A stretch of 64,000 nt of DNA from Brevibacillus reuszeri (GCF_001187725.1 NZ_LGIQ01000007.1:370324-434323), one strand, 5' to 3'. Counted from the stretch's first letter, positions 54,208-63,322 are shown. A program made the numbers and translations. Notes: generated by a model not told the origin, from the sequence alone.

Positions 54208-55296
54208 TTAAAAGGTAGGAGCAGGTGGTTCGTCTATTTTCATACGGAGTAAACTATAAGGCTTCTGCCGCAGGTCATTTCCATAATGAAATCTTGCCTG
54301 CCGATGTAATTGGTTCACGATGAAATATAAGTATTGATCTGGACCAATAGAAAAAGTATCCGGCCATAAAATTCTTGGATCATGTGCGATGGTTTCCATT
54401 ATTCCATTTGACAATATCTTTCGAATACTATTGTTTTCATAATCTCCAGCGTAAACGTTTCCTTTTGCATCGGTGATCATTCCATCTGAAGCACCTTTTT
54501 CTCCCCAATACTTCACGTGATACTGTAAATTCATATCCGGTATCGTTCGGTCTCTTAGGGCTTCCGATGAAATCGAGTACAGATGACGACTGGAGAGAGG
54601 ACAGAAATACAACATCTTGCCGTCCGGGGAAATCGCTACACCATCGGATGCCAATCTAAAGGGTGAAGTAGATCCGTCTTTGTTTCGATTCATCAGGATT
54701 TTACCTTCAACTTTCGGTAAGAGAAAGAGATCGGGCGAAGTTGAAATTGCCCCGTTTAACCGTCTCCAAGCATAACCCGTTTCTAAATCAACGACAATAA
54801 TGGCTCCTGGTCCTCGGGAAGACGAATCCGTTATATAAGCATAACCTGCTTTACCAACACGAAAATCAAATCGGACATCATTTAGATAAGTGGTTGGCAG
54901 GACAACTTCTTCCGTAAATGTATATACACTTCTTATTGTATTTGAATTTAAATCTACAGCGACTAACTTCGCCCCCCCTTTGATAGGTTCTGAGAAATTA
55001 GGAGCTCCTGTATCCAATACCCAAAGCGTTCCATTTCCATCAGCAACGACACTTTGGACACTAATGAAGGACGTTGTGATATTCGATGGGCTTACCACAT
55101 TAGCGTTTAAACTAGGATAAGGCAGTAATGTATCGTGAACGATTTCAGCCACCGTAAATTTAACGTCGTCTCCCCATTTCGGAAAGCAAATGAAAATACG
55201 TCCGGTTTCAGAAACAGTTACGCCTGTAGGCATGGCTCCGTAAAATAAAAAAACCGCCTCAAACTTACCGAAATACTTTTCACTCGGTAACATCAC
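54208..55296 (-). CDS. Major royal jelly/yellow-type beta-propeller protein
   Basis: 362 residues, start GTG 55296 (GAGGAGGA upstream; ATG follows as the second codon). The pattern fits the MRJP/yellow family: PTGVTVSETGRIFICFPKWG near the start, VQSVVADGNGTLWVLDTGAP, LNDVRFDFRVGKAGYAYITD and SDGVAISPDGKMLYFCPLSS. No signal peptide is evident, unlike insect members. Bacterial members are uncharacterised beta-propellers, possibly lactonase-like. It stands alone with no obvious partner. Confidence 0.8.
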   Translation of the reverse strand: MMLPSEKYFGKFEAVFLFYGAMPTGVTVSETGRIFICFPKWGDDVKFTVAEIVHDTLLPYPSLNANVVSPSNITTSFISVQSVVADGNGTLWVLDTGAPNFSEPIKGGAKLVAVDLNSNTIRSVYTFTEEVVLPTTYLNDVRFDFRVGKAGYAYITDSSSRGPGAIIVVDLETGYAWRRLNGAISTSPDLFLLPKVEGKILMNRNKDGSTSPFRLASDGVAISPDGKMLYFCPLSSRHLYSISSEALRDRTIPDMNLQYHVKYWGEKGASDGMITDAKGNVYAGDYENNSIRKILSNGIMETIAHDPRILWPDTFSIGPDQYLYFIVNQLHRQARFHYGNDLRQKPYSLLRMKIDEPPAPTF

Positions 55297-55533
55297 TTGT
55301 ATAAAATCCTCCTCAATAGGTTCGAACTGCTATCACCTATATATGACTGAATGTGGTTCAAGTGCCTGGATAATAAAATATTATTACGGGAACCCTGCAA
55401 GTTTGTGTCTATGACGGACAACGAGTAAATGGTGTTGTGTTTTTGCCTGAGTATCACCGCCAACGAGAGTATGAATAAAAAGAAGTACACTATGCATAGG
55501 ATCTCCTTCCTTGTACAAGCTCTGGCCATGGAC

Positions 55534-56016
55534 ATGGAACGAAATTATTGCTGCTATTCTGGTTTGTGTGCGTGGCCACCATCTATTTCCTTGTTCCAAA
55601 AGTGAAAGCTCATGAATTCGTGATGTGCTTTCTTGCGTGTCAGGCTGTGGTATGGACGGTAGAACTGCTGCTCGTTCTTTGATTTGGTGGCCTACCCGTT
55701 GCGTGAATTTCCCAAATCTTCGGATTTGAATATCGCGTTCAAAGTGGTGTGGACGCCTGTTGCGAGCGGTCTTTATTACATCTACAGACCTCGTGAGAAT
55801 AATTTGACGAAGTGTTTTTACTTTGCCGCCTGGATTTCACTGCTCACCTTAATTGATGGGTTGCTAGCCGCAAATACCGAATTGGTCAATTATGTACATT
55901 TTCACTGGAGTTTGATGGCGATCGTGTTATCGATTATATTCCTATCCGTCCACGGCCTAGCGCGCTGGTTCTTTAGAGATCGCAAAGTTTTCAAGAAGGA
56001 AGCGAGCGAGCAATGA
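55534..56016 (+). pseudogene. CBO0543-like membrane protein gene, frameshifted
   Basis: Three frames read in turn make one protein of the CBO0543 type: IIAAIL (from 55544), FVCVATIYFLVPKVKAHEFV (from 55563) to a stop at 55680, and FDLVAYPLREFPKSSDLN (from 55678) to a stop at 56016. Joined, they give about 160 residues with four to five membrane helices. At least two shifts of one base are needed, near 55562 and 55677, and probably one near 55540. Either a decayed gene or sequencing errors. The function of the family is unknown; members often lie near sporulation genes. Confidence 0.65.
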
Positions 56017-56518
56017 GTTTGCAACTGCAATATGGGATCATCATTTCCGTGTGGATCCTTTCATTAGTTATTGATTCTCTAAACGTCGATTGGCGATTGG
56101 CGCTTATTTGTTCAAACAGTGGATTACGTGTATTTTCGGTCATGCCGTGGTCGAACTCCAACTTCTCGCCTATCCCGTAAGGGAGCTTGCCGACGTTAGC
56201 CGGACCAGCTTCTCCTATGAATATATGGCTTATCCGATGACATGCGCGGTGTTTAACGCCTATTATCCGTCCCATCGGAGGCGCTGGATTCAATTCGGCT
56301 ATTATGTATTATTCACTACTGTACTGACGGTGGTCGAGGTGCTTATCGAACAATATACCGATCTGATTTGGTATGTTCGTTGGAACTGGTTTTGGTCATG
56401 GGCCACGATTGTTCTCACATTCCTGATGACTCGAGTGTTCTGTGTGATCTACTTCGAAACCATGACACGAGTGGAAGCTGCAAAACAAAAGAACGCAGCC
56501 AGTACGACACGTTCTTAA
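56013..56518 (+). pseudogene. Second CBO0543-like membrane protein gene, frameshifted
   Basis: Begins at ATG 56013 inside the previous stop (ATGA). MSLQLQYGIIISVWILSLVI is a membrane start; near 56076-56081 the frame must move by one base to continue as KRRLAIGAYLFKQWITCIFG, VVELQLLAYPVRELADVSRT and EYMAYPMTCAVFNAYYP to the stop at 56518. The PVREL and EYMAYP motifs parallel those of the upstream copy (PLREFP), so the two are tandem paralogues. One frameshift. Confidence 0.65.
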
Positions 56519-56601
56519 ATATGGGGTTCTCCGAAGACGTCTCCCAGCTTGCGCTGTAGTGCTGAAGATCGTCATCATTTTAACGACCAACCCGTAATAA
56601 T

Positions 56602-56629
56602 AGGGAGGCCCCTTAAGGGCCTCCCTTTC
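56602..56629. terminator. Palindromic hairpin between convergent genes
   Basis: AGGGAGGCCC and GGGCCTCCCT around CTTAA, followed by TTTCG on the plus strand. The T run is weak in both directions. Confidence 0.6.
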
Positions 56630-56634
56630 GCTTG

Positions 56635-56925
56635 TCATGATTCGCTGCGCTGGTCCGGCAGACGTAATGCGTTTGCTGAAGTTTGCGCTTGATCTAAAAA
56701 TTCCTCTGCTTGGGTCAATTGCTGCCTGGCTGTCTCCAAAGCTTGTGAATTTGTTGCCGAATTAGATTCACTTATCGAGCTTATCGCCTGATTTAAAGCC
56801 GTTTGCGCCTCAGAAACCGCGTTAGATGCATGCTGCTTCAGCGTATTGCCGCTCGAGTTAAGTGTACCTTCTGCCGGTTTTCTTACATTTTCGGTGGCTA
56901 GATTGATTTTGTTTTCATTTGGCAA
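56635..56925 (-). CDS. Small alanine/serine/glutamine-rich helical protein
   Basis: 96 residues from TTG 56925, with AAGGAGGA about 7 bases before it; an upstream ATG (56949) would overlap this site. Sequence is hydrophilic, helical and poor in aromatics (NAVSEAQTALNQAISSISES, ARQQLTQAEEFLDQAQTSAN). No family recognised; size and composition are like small spore proteins. It diverges from the coat gene cluster. Confidence 0.6.
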   Translation of the reverse strand: MPNENKINLATENVRKPAEGTLNSSGNTLKQHASNAVSEAQTALNQAISSISESNSATNSQALETARQQLTQAEEFLDQAQTSANALRLPDQRSES

Positions 56926-57117
56926 GGTGAGTCCTCCTTCCTTGAGCAAAGATCAATAACTTAAACAGAAATAAGTATGCGGTTGAGATTTTTTTTATAT
57001 TCTTACGACTGCATGGGAAATATCCGGACCCCACATCTCCGGCAATCATTTTTAGTATTAAGATCCGATGAGTCGGAGAATCTAACGTTGATGAAAAAAG
57101 GAGGGAATAATTTTTCA

Positions 57118-57360
57118 ATGAATACTCCAACGCTAGCACTGCACGAATCGATCGAACTGCATGAAGCGTTAAACTTTAAAACGCTCTGCCTGGCTAAGTC
57201 AAAACTTTTGCAAGGCTTGGTTTTTGACCAAGAGCTAAAAGCGTTAATGCAGAAAGATGTATTTCAATCCACACAACAGATCGCCGAGCTGCAAGCAATC
57301 TACGCGAGAGCTCCTTTCCAAGCGCCTGTTCCGAATAGCCCCACACCTATAACACATTAA
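57118..57360 (+). CDS. Small spore coat-associated protein (first copy, YraG/YraE-like)
   Basis: 80 residues from ATG 57118; GGAGGGAA lies about 12 bases upstream. The core ALHESIELHEALNFKTLCLA and KSKLLQGLVFDQELKALMQK parallels the protein at 58923 (ALHEMLEVHEMAAFKTVCMT), so the two are paralogues. In B. subtilis the yraD-yraE-adhB-yraF-yraG cluster has the same design. Followed after 12 bases by a CotF-like gene. Confidence 0.75.
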   Translation: MNTPTLALHESIELHEALNFKTLCLAKSKLLQGLVFDQELKALMQKDVFQSTQQIAELQAIYARAPFQAPVPNSPTPITH

Positions 57361-57372
57361 AGGGGAACGCAA

Positions 57373-57759
57373 ATGAATACTGATTATCTAGACCCGATTA
57401 ATTCATTAAATATGCCGGAAATGGCAGATATGACTTTTGCAATGGACTTCCTTCTTCGTGCCAAGGAGGGTGTGCGAAATTTGTCCATCGCCCTGACGGA
57501 AACGTCTTCTCCGGATGTAAGAGCTCTGCTGCGCAATCATCTTAAGCAGGGGATTGCGATGCACCAAGAAATCACGGAACTCATGATTCGCAAAAAATGG
57601 TTCCATCCTTACGAGCTGAACGAACAGTACCAACTCGACCAGCTTTCGGCGAAAAATACGGCGATGATCGGGCAGATGAATTTGTTCCCGGAAGATACGT
57701 CACGTAAAGGGATGTTTGATCGTACCCCAGATGAACATATTGGAGGACATAATGCATGA
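57373..57759 (+). CDS. CotF-like spore coat protein (first copy)
   Basis: 128 residues. [40 protein letters not shown] and [20 protein letters not shown] match the CotF/YraF/YraD family of ferritin-like helical coat proteins. A second copy lies at 59134. It overlaps adhB by 4 bases. The C-terminal 30 residues are an extension absent in the second copy. Confidence 0.85.
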   Translation: MNTDYLDPINSLNMPEMADMTFAMDFLLRAKEGVRNLSIALTETSSPDVRALLRNHLKQGIAMHQEITELMIRKKWFHPYELNEQYQLDQLSAKNTAMIGQMNLFPEDTSRKGMFDRTPDEHIGGHNA

Positions 57760-58892
57760 AGGCGGTAACGTACCAAGGGATTAAAAATGTCGTGGTCAAA
57801 GAGGTACCGGATCCGAAGATTGAGAAACCGGACGATATGATAGTCAAGATCACCAGTACCGCCATTTGTGGTTCTGACCTTCACCTTATTCACGGGATGA
57901 TTCCTAACCTTCAGGAGAATTATGTTATCGGGCATGAACCGATGGGGATCGTAGAAGAAATTGGCCCCGGCGTGACAAAGGTAAAGAAAGGTGACCGTGT
58001 GATCATCCCGTTCAACATCGCATGCGGAGAATGCTTTTTTTGCAAAAATCAGCTGGAAAGCCAATGTGACAAGTCAAACGAACACGGGGATATGGGGGCA
58101 TATTTCGGCTACTCCGGAACGACCGGCGGATACCCTGGTGGGCAAGCCGAGTACTTACGAGTCCCGTTCGCAAATTTCACCCACTTCAAGATTCCCGAAA
58201 ACTGCGAACAACCGGATGAAAAGCTAAGCTTGATCGCCGATGCAATGACGACGGCATTCTGGAGCGTAGATAACGCGGGCGTAAAGAATGGAGATACGGT
58301 CATCGTGCTCGGCTGCGGCCCGGTCGGACTTCTAGCCCAGAAATTCTGTTGGCTGAAGGGAGCAAAGCGGGTAATCGCCGTTGACTATGTCGATTACCGT
58401 TTACAGCATGCGAAGCGAACGAACAATGTGGAAATCGTAAACTTCGAGCATGATAAGAATATCGGCAACAATCTCAAGGAAATGACCAAAGGCGGCGCCG
58501 ATGTCGTAATTGATGCGGTAGGAATGGACGGTAAGATGAGCGATCTCGAATTTCTAGCCAGCGGTTTGAAACTGCAAGGCGGCACCATGAGCGCATTTAT
58601 CATTGCGTCTCAGGCTGTCCGCAAAGGCGGGACCATCCAAGTCACTGGGGTATACGGCGGACGCTATAACGGATTCCCGTTGGGCGACATCATGCAGCGC
58701 AACGTGAATATCCGTTCTGGACAAGCTCCTGTCATTCATTATATGCCGTATATGTACGAGTTGGTTACGTCGGGGAAAGTGGACCCTGGAGACATTGTCA
58801 CGCACGTCATTCCGCTCAGCGAGGCCAAGCGCGGCTATGAAGTGTTCGATACGAAAACGGACGATTGCATCAAAGTCCTCTTAAAGCCTTGA
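57756..58892 (+). CDS. adhB: Zinc-dependent alcohol dehydrogenase, AdhB-type
   Basis: 378 residues, MDR superfamily. Catalytic zinc ligands in ICGSDLH and [12 protein letters not shown], structural zinc cysteines in [15 protein letters not shown], Rossmann [14 protein letters not shown]. It resembles glutathione-independent formaldehyde dehydrogenase-like proteins and B. subtilis AdhB, which also lies among yra coat genes. Start overlaps the coat gene stop, so it is coupled to it. A role in the spore or mother cell is inferred from context. Confidence 0.9.
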   Translation: MKAVTYQGIKNVVVKEVPDPKIEKPDDMIVKITSTAICGSDLHLIHGMIPNLQENYVIGHEPMGIVEEIGPGVTKVKKGDRVIIPFNIACGECFFCKNQLESQCDKSNEHGDMGAYFGYSGTTGGYPGGQAEYLRVPFANFTHFKIPENCEQPDEKLSLIADAMTTAFWSVDNAGVKNGDTVIVLGCGPVGLLAQKFCWLKGAKRVIAVDYVDYRLQHAKRTNNVEIVNFEHDKNIGNNLKEMTKGGADVVIDAVGMDGKMSDLEFLASGLKLQGGTMSAFIIASQAVRKGGTIQVTGVYGGRYNGFPLGDIMQRNVNIRSGQAPVIHYMPYMYELVTSGKVDPGDIVTHVIPLSEAKRGYEVFDTKTDDCIKVLLKP

Positions 58893-58922
58893 ATATAGAT
58901 AAATAAATGGGAGGAAAATCAA

Positions 58923-59123
58923 ATGAATTCCAATTACGCCTTGCATGAGATGCTGGAGGTTCATGAGATGGCTGCGTTCAAGACTGTTTGCATGACCAAA
59001 TCCAAAACCATGCAAGCTCTGGTAACCGACCCGGAGCTCTTACAAATTTTGCAGCAAGACGTGCAATTATCTCAGCAGCAGCTTCAGGAGCTCGGTGGAG
59101 TGCTGTCTAAAATGACCCTATAG
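58923..59123 (+). CDS. Small spore coat-associated protein (second copy)
   Basis: 66 residues. ALHEMLEVHEMAAFKTVCMT, KSKTMQALVTDPELLQILQQ and a Gln-rich end; paralogue of the gene at 57118. GGGAGGAAA 6 bases before ATG. Followed after 10 bases by the second CotF-like gene. Confidence 0.78.
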   Translation: MNSNYALHEMLEVHEMAAFKTVCMTKSKTMQALVTDPELLQILQQDVQLSQQQLQELGGVLSKMTL

Positions 59124-59133
59124 GAGATATAAC

Positions 59134-59430
59134 ATGAACACAATATTAGAACACATGACAGGGCTTCAAACGCTGACCGACGACGTGATCGCAATGGATT
59201 TTTTGATGAACGCCAAGAGCGGAGTCAGAAACTACGCCATGGCCGTAACCGAATGTGCCACCCCCGAAATCAAGCAAATTTTGATGAAACAGCTCGACGA
59301 AGCTATAGACTCCCATGAAAAGATAACAAACTACATGATGCAGCGGGGCCTATACCATCCCTACCATATTCCGGAGCAAATTAAGCTCGATCTGAAAAAT
59401 ATTCAGACCGCTATGAACACTCCGTCCTGA
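59134..59430 (+). CDS. CotF-like spore coat protein (second copy)
   Basis: 98 residues. TDDVIAMDFLMNAKSGVRNY, VTECATPEIKQILMKQLDEA and NYMMQRGLYHPYHIPEQIKL define the CotF-like helical pair. It is a shorter paralogue of the gene at 57373. Last gene of the coat cluster, followed by a terminator. Confidence 0.85.
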   Translation: MNTILEHMTGLQTLTDDVIAMDFLMNAKSGVRNYAMAVTECATPEIKQILMKQLDEAIDSHEKITNYMMQRGLYHPYHIPEQIKLDLKNIQTAMNTPS

Positions 59431-59448
59431 CACGGTATTCGTCCCGAC

Positions 59449-59487
59449 AAAACGCGCAAAACCACTATGGTTTTAGGCGCGTTTTTG
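59449..59487 (+). terminator. Terminator of the coat cluster
   Basis: AAAACGCG / CGCGTTTT outer stem with AAAACC / GGTTTT inside, then T run. Confidence 0.83.
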
Positions 59488-59848
59488 ATTTTAGCCGAAG
59501 ACTTTAGAGAATAAAATGTTCCCCGTGTCAAGAATCCAACAATACAATAAGGGCAGACACGCTTCGCACTTATTTTGGCTTCGTCACAAACAACTTGAAC
59601 AAGCGTTCCCTCGTTCGTCTTGCTTCTGATTGTCATCGCCACGCACTCTGTGGATCTCTGCTCTCACGTCTATCCTTCTCTATAAGTAATCTTATGTTGC
59701 CAATCTTTGATGATAACGTCTGATGTACCGAGATAATAAAGTTTTAGACTGACTAATTTAACTATCAAACCCGTTAGCGTAGTGATCTACCATATAATAC
59801 GTTTCACCTCACTGTCTATAACCGAAATACTGTATAAGATGATCTATC
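59488..59848. other. Gap without a supported gene
   Basis: About 360 bases. A minus-strand open frame (59403-59642) contains a VCPYC-like pair of cysteines but crosses the coat terminator and has no convincing family. Nothing else was recognised. Confidence 0.4.
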
Positions 59849-60340
59849 CTAAACCTCAACGCTAAACCTTCCCATCTTCTGGCGTATTGGGCGAAAGAAA
59901 GCACGAATCTCCTCGGCTAACAACTCTGTCTCTTCGAATGCAGCAAAGTGGCCACCTTTAGGCAGTTCAGTCCACTGTTGGATATTTGTATAGGTGCGCT
60001 CAGCCCACTCTCTAGGCGTTTTATTGACTGGTTCAACTGTTAAAGTAACCCCTGTAGGTACTAAGCGACGTTCAATGTTTCCTGAACAGTCACTCCATTC
60101 CCGCATTTTTTCAATAATCCTGAAGACCAATGCGTCCAGGGAATGAAGCACCTCTCCCCTCGACAAGTCCTTTCGTGGAGAGTAGTATATCAACCAATCA
60201 TTTGATGACATCCGCCGTAATGGTGTCGACTTGCCATGGCAGAGCTGTGCGAATTCACCCTGCACCCCCATTTTTACGTGAGAAGCAGATACAACTCCAA
60301 TCCAGTAGCGGCTTTGCTGGTGTTTTAGATTGATCGTCAT
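59849..60340 (-). pseudogene. Chimera of an EVE domain and epoxide hydrolase fragments
   Basis: 163 residues from ATG 60340 (AGAAGGGA upstream). The first about 70 (YWIGVVSASHVKMGVQGEFA, CHGKSTPLRRMSSNDWLIYY) are the front of an EVE/PUA-like domain, which normally runs to about 140. After LSRGEVLHSL the protein turns into epoxide-hydrolase sequence: IIEKMREWSDCSGNIERRL, then a jump to VPTGVTLTVEPVNKTPREWA and ELPKGGHFAAFEETELLAEE, the end of that alpha/beta hydrolase with its catalytic His. So two deletions joined two genes in frame. It is open and might be translated, but neither domain is whole. Confidence 0.68.
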
Positions 60341-60483
60341 CGTTACTGTCCCTTCTTTCTCCATGATTCATGGGTTACATGTTTAAAAATTTTGAAACAG
60401 TCCATTTGCAGAATATGATGACGAGAGCGCATTTCGATAAGCAAAAAAAACTCTCTAATAATCATCTGATGTAACGATATAAA

Positions 60484-60515
60484 AACGCTACTGACACCAT
60501 CTTGTCAGTAGCGTT
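60484..60515. terminator. Perfect hairpin before the tetR promoter
   Basis: AACGCTACTGACA / TGTCAGTAGCGTT with a CCATCT loop. Minus-strand reading ends in TTTTTATAT. The adjoining sequence has no minus-strand gene to its right, so it may be a relic or a bidirectional insulator. Confidence 0.5.
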
Positions 60516-60665
60516 ATACATTTTTCAGCTTCATTTATGTTAATCTATCGTTCCACGTTAGTTCAATTACGAGTGCCTATTTTTTTCTGTAATGCAGTTC
60601 TCTGCTTTTACTTCTCCAAACAGCTCAGACCCGAATGAGAAACGTCAGGCTTGACTCTTATTTTC

Positions 60666-60683
60666 TAGTACTGTATAGTACTA
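60666..60683 (+). promoter_or_regulatory. TetR operator upstream of tetR
   Basis: TAGTACTGTATAGTACTA, an inverted repeat with 7-bp arms, ends three bases before the tetR start codon. The same 18-base site (15 of 18 equal) is before the next gene, so the regulator probably represses both. Confidence 0.75.
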
Positions 60684-60686
60684 AAT

Positions 60687-61286
60687 ATGAAAAATAATCA
60701 ATCTCGTGTGTCCAACAAAGAAACGGTGCTTCAGGTGGCTGCGTCGCTATTCCTAACCCGAGGGTATCAGTTGACGAGCATGGACGACATCGTCACCGTC
60801 AGTAACGTGTCAAAAACCAACATCTATTATCATTACAAAAACAAAGAAGAGCTTCTAATCGCCATCGTCGACCAATTAATCGATCGGTATGATCGGCAAA
60901 TCTCTCTTGTATTGTCGCAAGACGAGTTGTCTATTCCGGATCGCTTGGACCGAATGCTGCGCCTGTTTGCGGATCATCAGGAGCAGCAGGATATTCTGGG
61001 GGGCTGCCCATTCCTGACCCTGTATACACAAACGGCTCACGTCTCCGAAGAAGTCGCCGCGAAAATCAAAGCTTTCTTCGATTGGCAATTAATCGGGGTG
61101 GAGCGTCTGCTTGAGTTCGGTCAGCAAAGAGGAGAGCTCTCCCAAAATATGCCGACGGCGGCAACAGCGGCGCTGATCGTAACGTCCGTCGAGGGAGCGC
61201 TGTTCGTCGCAAAGGCATGTGCACGTCCCAGATTGTTGGAGGAGCTGCGTCATGGGCTTGTGTCCATGCTTATGCTTAAGCGTTAA
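60687..61286 (+). CDS. TetR family transcriptional repressor
   Basis: 199 residues. TetR N-terminal helix-turn-helix: VLQVAASLFLTRGYQLTSMD and VSNVSKTNIYYHYKNKEELL. The C-terminal part (GGCPFLTLYTQTAHVSEEVA; TAALIVTSVEGALFVAKACA) is that of the LmrA/YxaF-like or TetR_C_33-type group. The leader between operator and ATG is only a few bases, so the message is nearly leaderless, with no clear ribosome site. Inducer unknown. Confidence 0.9.
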   Translation: MKNNQSRVSNKETVLQVAASLFLTRGYQLTSMDDIVTVSNVSKTNIYYHYKNKEELLIAIVDQLIDRYDRQISLVLSQDELSIPDRLDRMLRLFADHQEQQDILGGCPFLTLYTQTAHVSEEVAAKIKAFFDWQLIGVERLLEFGQQRGELSQNMPTAATAALIVTSVEGALFVAKACARPRLLEELRHGLVSMLMLKR

Positions 61287-61313
61287 TCGCTTAGGCGTTT
61301 TTTTTGGATTAAT

Positions 61314-61331
61314 TAGTACCGATTAGTACTA
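61314..61331 (+). promoter_or_regulatory. TetR operator upstream of the reductase-hydrolase gene
   Basis: TAGTACCGATTAGTACTA, the second copy of the tetR operator, 25 bases before the start codon at 61357. A weak terminator (AAGCG-TTAAT-CGCTT with a later T8) lies just upstream at 61278-61305. Confidence 0.72.
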
Positions 61332-61356
61332 AGTTAAAAACCAAGGAGGAATTCTT

Positions 61357-63180
61357 ATGAAAATTTTTCTAACAGGGGCCACAGGCTTCATCGGCAAAGC
61401 CATATTGGCAGAGGTTACAACTGAAGGGCACGAGGTGTATGCATTGGCGCGTGACTTATCGCGATTCTACCCGGTAATCGAACAGTTGCCTTCAAGTCTA
61501 CAACAAAGGATCAAACCGATCGTTGGGGACTTATCGCTACCACGTCTCGGCATGAGTTCGGCCGATTACGAGCTACTGACCGATGTCGATTTGATCATTC
61601 ACGCGGGTGGTCCCATGAACATTCGACTGAATGCGGCGGAAGCGGAGCGTGCGTTTCTTCTACCATCAAAGGAGCTAGCCGAATTAGCTGTGCAAATTCA
61701 TCGGAACAGAAGGCTCAAACAATTTATTCATATCGTCGGGTATATGAGCCCGTACAACGAAGAGAACGGGTTAACAGACCAAGATGCCGCGCTACGGCAT
61801 GCTCCTCCCTACGAACGATCTAAGTTTCAAGCGGACGCCTACCTTCGTAAAGCGCTCCACAAGCACGCGATCCCATTATCCACGGTAAACCCAAGTACTG
61901 TGATTGGCGACTCTGTTACTGGCAAGACGGAACAGCTCGGTGGACTGGGGATCTTGGTGGACGCCGTTCGCAGAAACCTGATGCCCCTCGTGCCCGGCGG
62001 AGACAAACACTGGCTGCCTATGGTGCATCTGGATCATGTCGCTTCGTTCGTAGCCAATCTCGTTCGCACGGATGACATCGCCAGCAATACGTATTATTTG
62101 TTGGATCCCCGGAGCGATAGTCCAACCATGAGCGCGCTAATCAGTACCATCGCCACCGAGCTGCGCACGATGAGGCCGATTGGAAGCGTCCCGCCAGCGA
62201 TGCTCAAAACTGCACTCGGCGCGGCCATAGGAGAACGCTTAGGCATCCCATCCGAATCAATGAATTTTATTGTGAATCGTGACTTCTCGGTTAGTTCGAA
62301 AACGACCATCGAGGATATGCACGGAAAACGCACTTCTTTGACAAAAGACACCTTCCCTTTCGTGATCGCCGATCTTGACTTTCGGCTATCCCACCCGGCA
62401 TTCACAGCGTCGGAAGGGTTCATGCAGAAGAGAAGATCCAAAATCATCACGTTAGAACGGACGTGCGAAGGTCCGCCACTTGTATTACTGCACGGTACGT
62501 TCAGTAGCGCTGACCGGCTTATGCCCATTGCCGAACGACTGAACGGCCACCGTTCGATCCTGGTGGATTTTCCAGGTTTTGGCCGTTCGCCAATTCCTCG
62601 TGGCTCATCCTTAATTGAGGACTGCGTAGAGGCAGTCACAGAGCTCATTCTTGAACTGGAGGAGCCGGTTATGTTGGCTGGCCATTCGTTCGGCGGGCTG
62701 ATCGCTGCTATGGTCATGGAGCGGATAGAACCTCGCATTCGGAAGCTAGTGCTGCTGCAGCCCGTCCTGCACCCCGTATCGACCAAGTATCGGTATGCTA
62801 CGATAACCGACAAGATCTTAAAGTGCATCAATCCGTATTCTATTGAAAGTGAACTGCGGAAGGGCGGTGATTTCACCAATGGGGGCGAGGGTATGGAACG
62901 ATATGTCGAGGCAATGATCCGTGATCTTAAATCGTCGCGCATTCGCCATACCAACGCTTGGGCGATGTCTCTTCTCACGCAAACCAGTTCATTCAGGCTG
63001 CGGCCAGAAATCTGGAATCCGGACAAAGTTCGACTATTGCGGGGCGAGCGGGACGGCGAGTTTCGTCTTCCGGCACCGTTCCGCCGCTTCGACATTGATT
63101 CGCTTCCTTACGGCCATCAATTCCCGATCGAAGCTCCGCTTCTCGTGGCAGATTGGTTTAAAAGCTCGATTTTTTCGTAA
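61357..63180 (+). CDS. Extended-SDR reductase/epimerase fused to an alpha/beta hydrolase
   Basis: 607 residues. Residues 1-350 are an NAD(P)-dependent epimerase/male-sterility-type reductase: FLTGATGFIGKAILAEV (GxxGxxG), YERSKFQADAYL (YxxxK) and VNPSTVIGDS. From about 365 an alpha/beta hydrolase follows: oxyanion LLHGTFSSADRL, nucleophile Ser in AGHSFGG, acid in LLRGERDGEF and His in LPYGHQFPIEAP. The same two activities occur as separate OleD and OleB proteins in olefin formation, and in other lipid or polyketide pathways. The pathway here is unknown. Controlled by the TetR gene before it. AAGGAGGAA precedes ATG. Confidence 0.85.
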   Translation: MKIFLTGATGFIGKAILAEVTTEGHEVYALARDLSRFYPVIEQLPSSLQQRIKPIVGDLSLPRLGMSSADYELLTDVDLIIHAGGPMNIRLNAAEAERAFLLPSKELAELAVQIHRNRRLKQFIHIVGYMSPYNEENGLTDQDAALRHAPPYERSKFQADAYLRKALHKHAIPLSTVNPSTVIGDSVTGKTEQLGGLGILVDAVRRNLMPLVPGGDKHWLPMVHLDHVASFVANLVRTDDIASNTYYLLDPRSDSPTMSALISTIATELRTMRPIGSVPPAMLKTALGAAIGERLGIPSESMNFIVNRDFSVSSKTTIEDMHGKRTSLTKDTFPFVIADLDFRLSHPAFTASEGFMQKRRSKIITLERTCEGPPLVLLHGTFSSADRLMPIAERLNGHRSILVDFPGFGRSPIPRGSSLIEDCVEAVTELILELEEPVMLAGHSFGGLIAAMVMERIEPRIRKLVLLQPVLHPVSTKYRYATITDKILKCINPYSIESELRKGGDFTNGGEGMERYVEAMIRDLKSSRIRHTNAWAMSLLTQTSSFRLRPEIWNPDKVRLLRGERDGEFRLPAPFRRFDIDSLPYGHQFPIEAPLLVADWFKSSIFS

Positions 63181-63291
63181 ATGACCACTTTGAAAATGCA
63201 CATCGTCCTGTTTTGCACTCATAGCGTTTAGCCACTTCTAAATATAGACACGATTAATGACTCATAGTTATGTTATAGAGGTAATAATTGG

Positions 63292-63322
63292 AGATCGCCT
63301 TAAAACGGGGTGGTCTCTTTAA
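63292..63322 (+). terminator. Terminator after the fusion gene
   Basis: GAGATCGCC / GGTGGTCTC stem with two G-T pairs, then TTTAATT. Moderately convincing. Confidence 0.55.

Noticed and set aside
55293..55599. Minus-strand frames before the MRJP gene
   Set aside because: They are antisense to the broken CBO0543 gene and show no family features.
59403..59642. 79-codon minus-strand frame with a CPYC pair
   Set aside because: Runs across the coat-cluster terminator and into the coat gene end; no second metal pair for a zinc ribbon and no clear ribosome site.
62094..63095. 333-codon minus-strand open frame opposite the reductase-hydrolase gene
   Set aside because: Serine/arginine-rich shadow of a gene with clear motifs on the plus strand.
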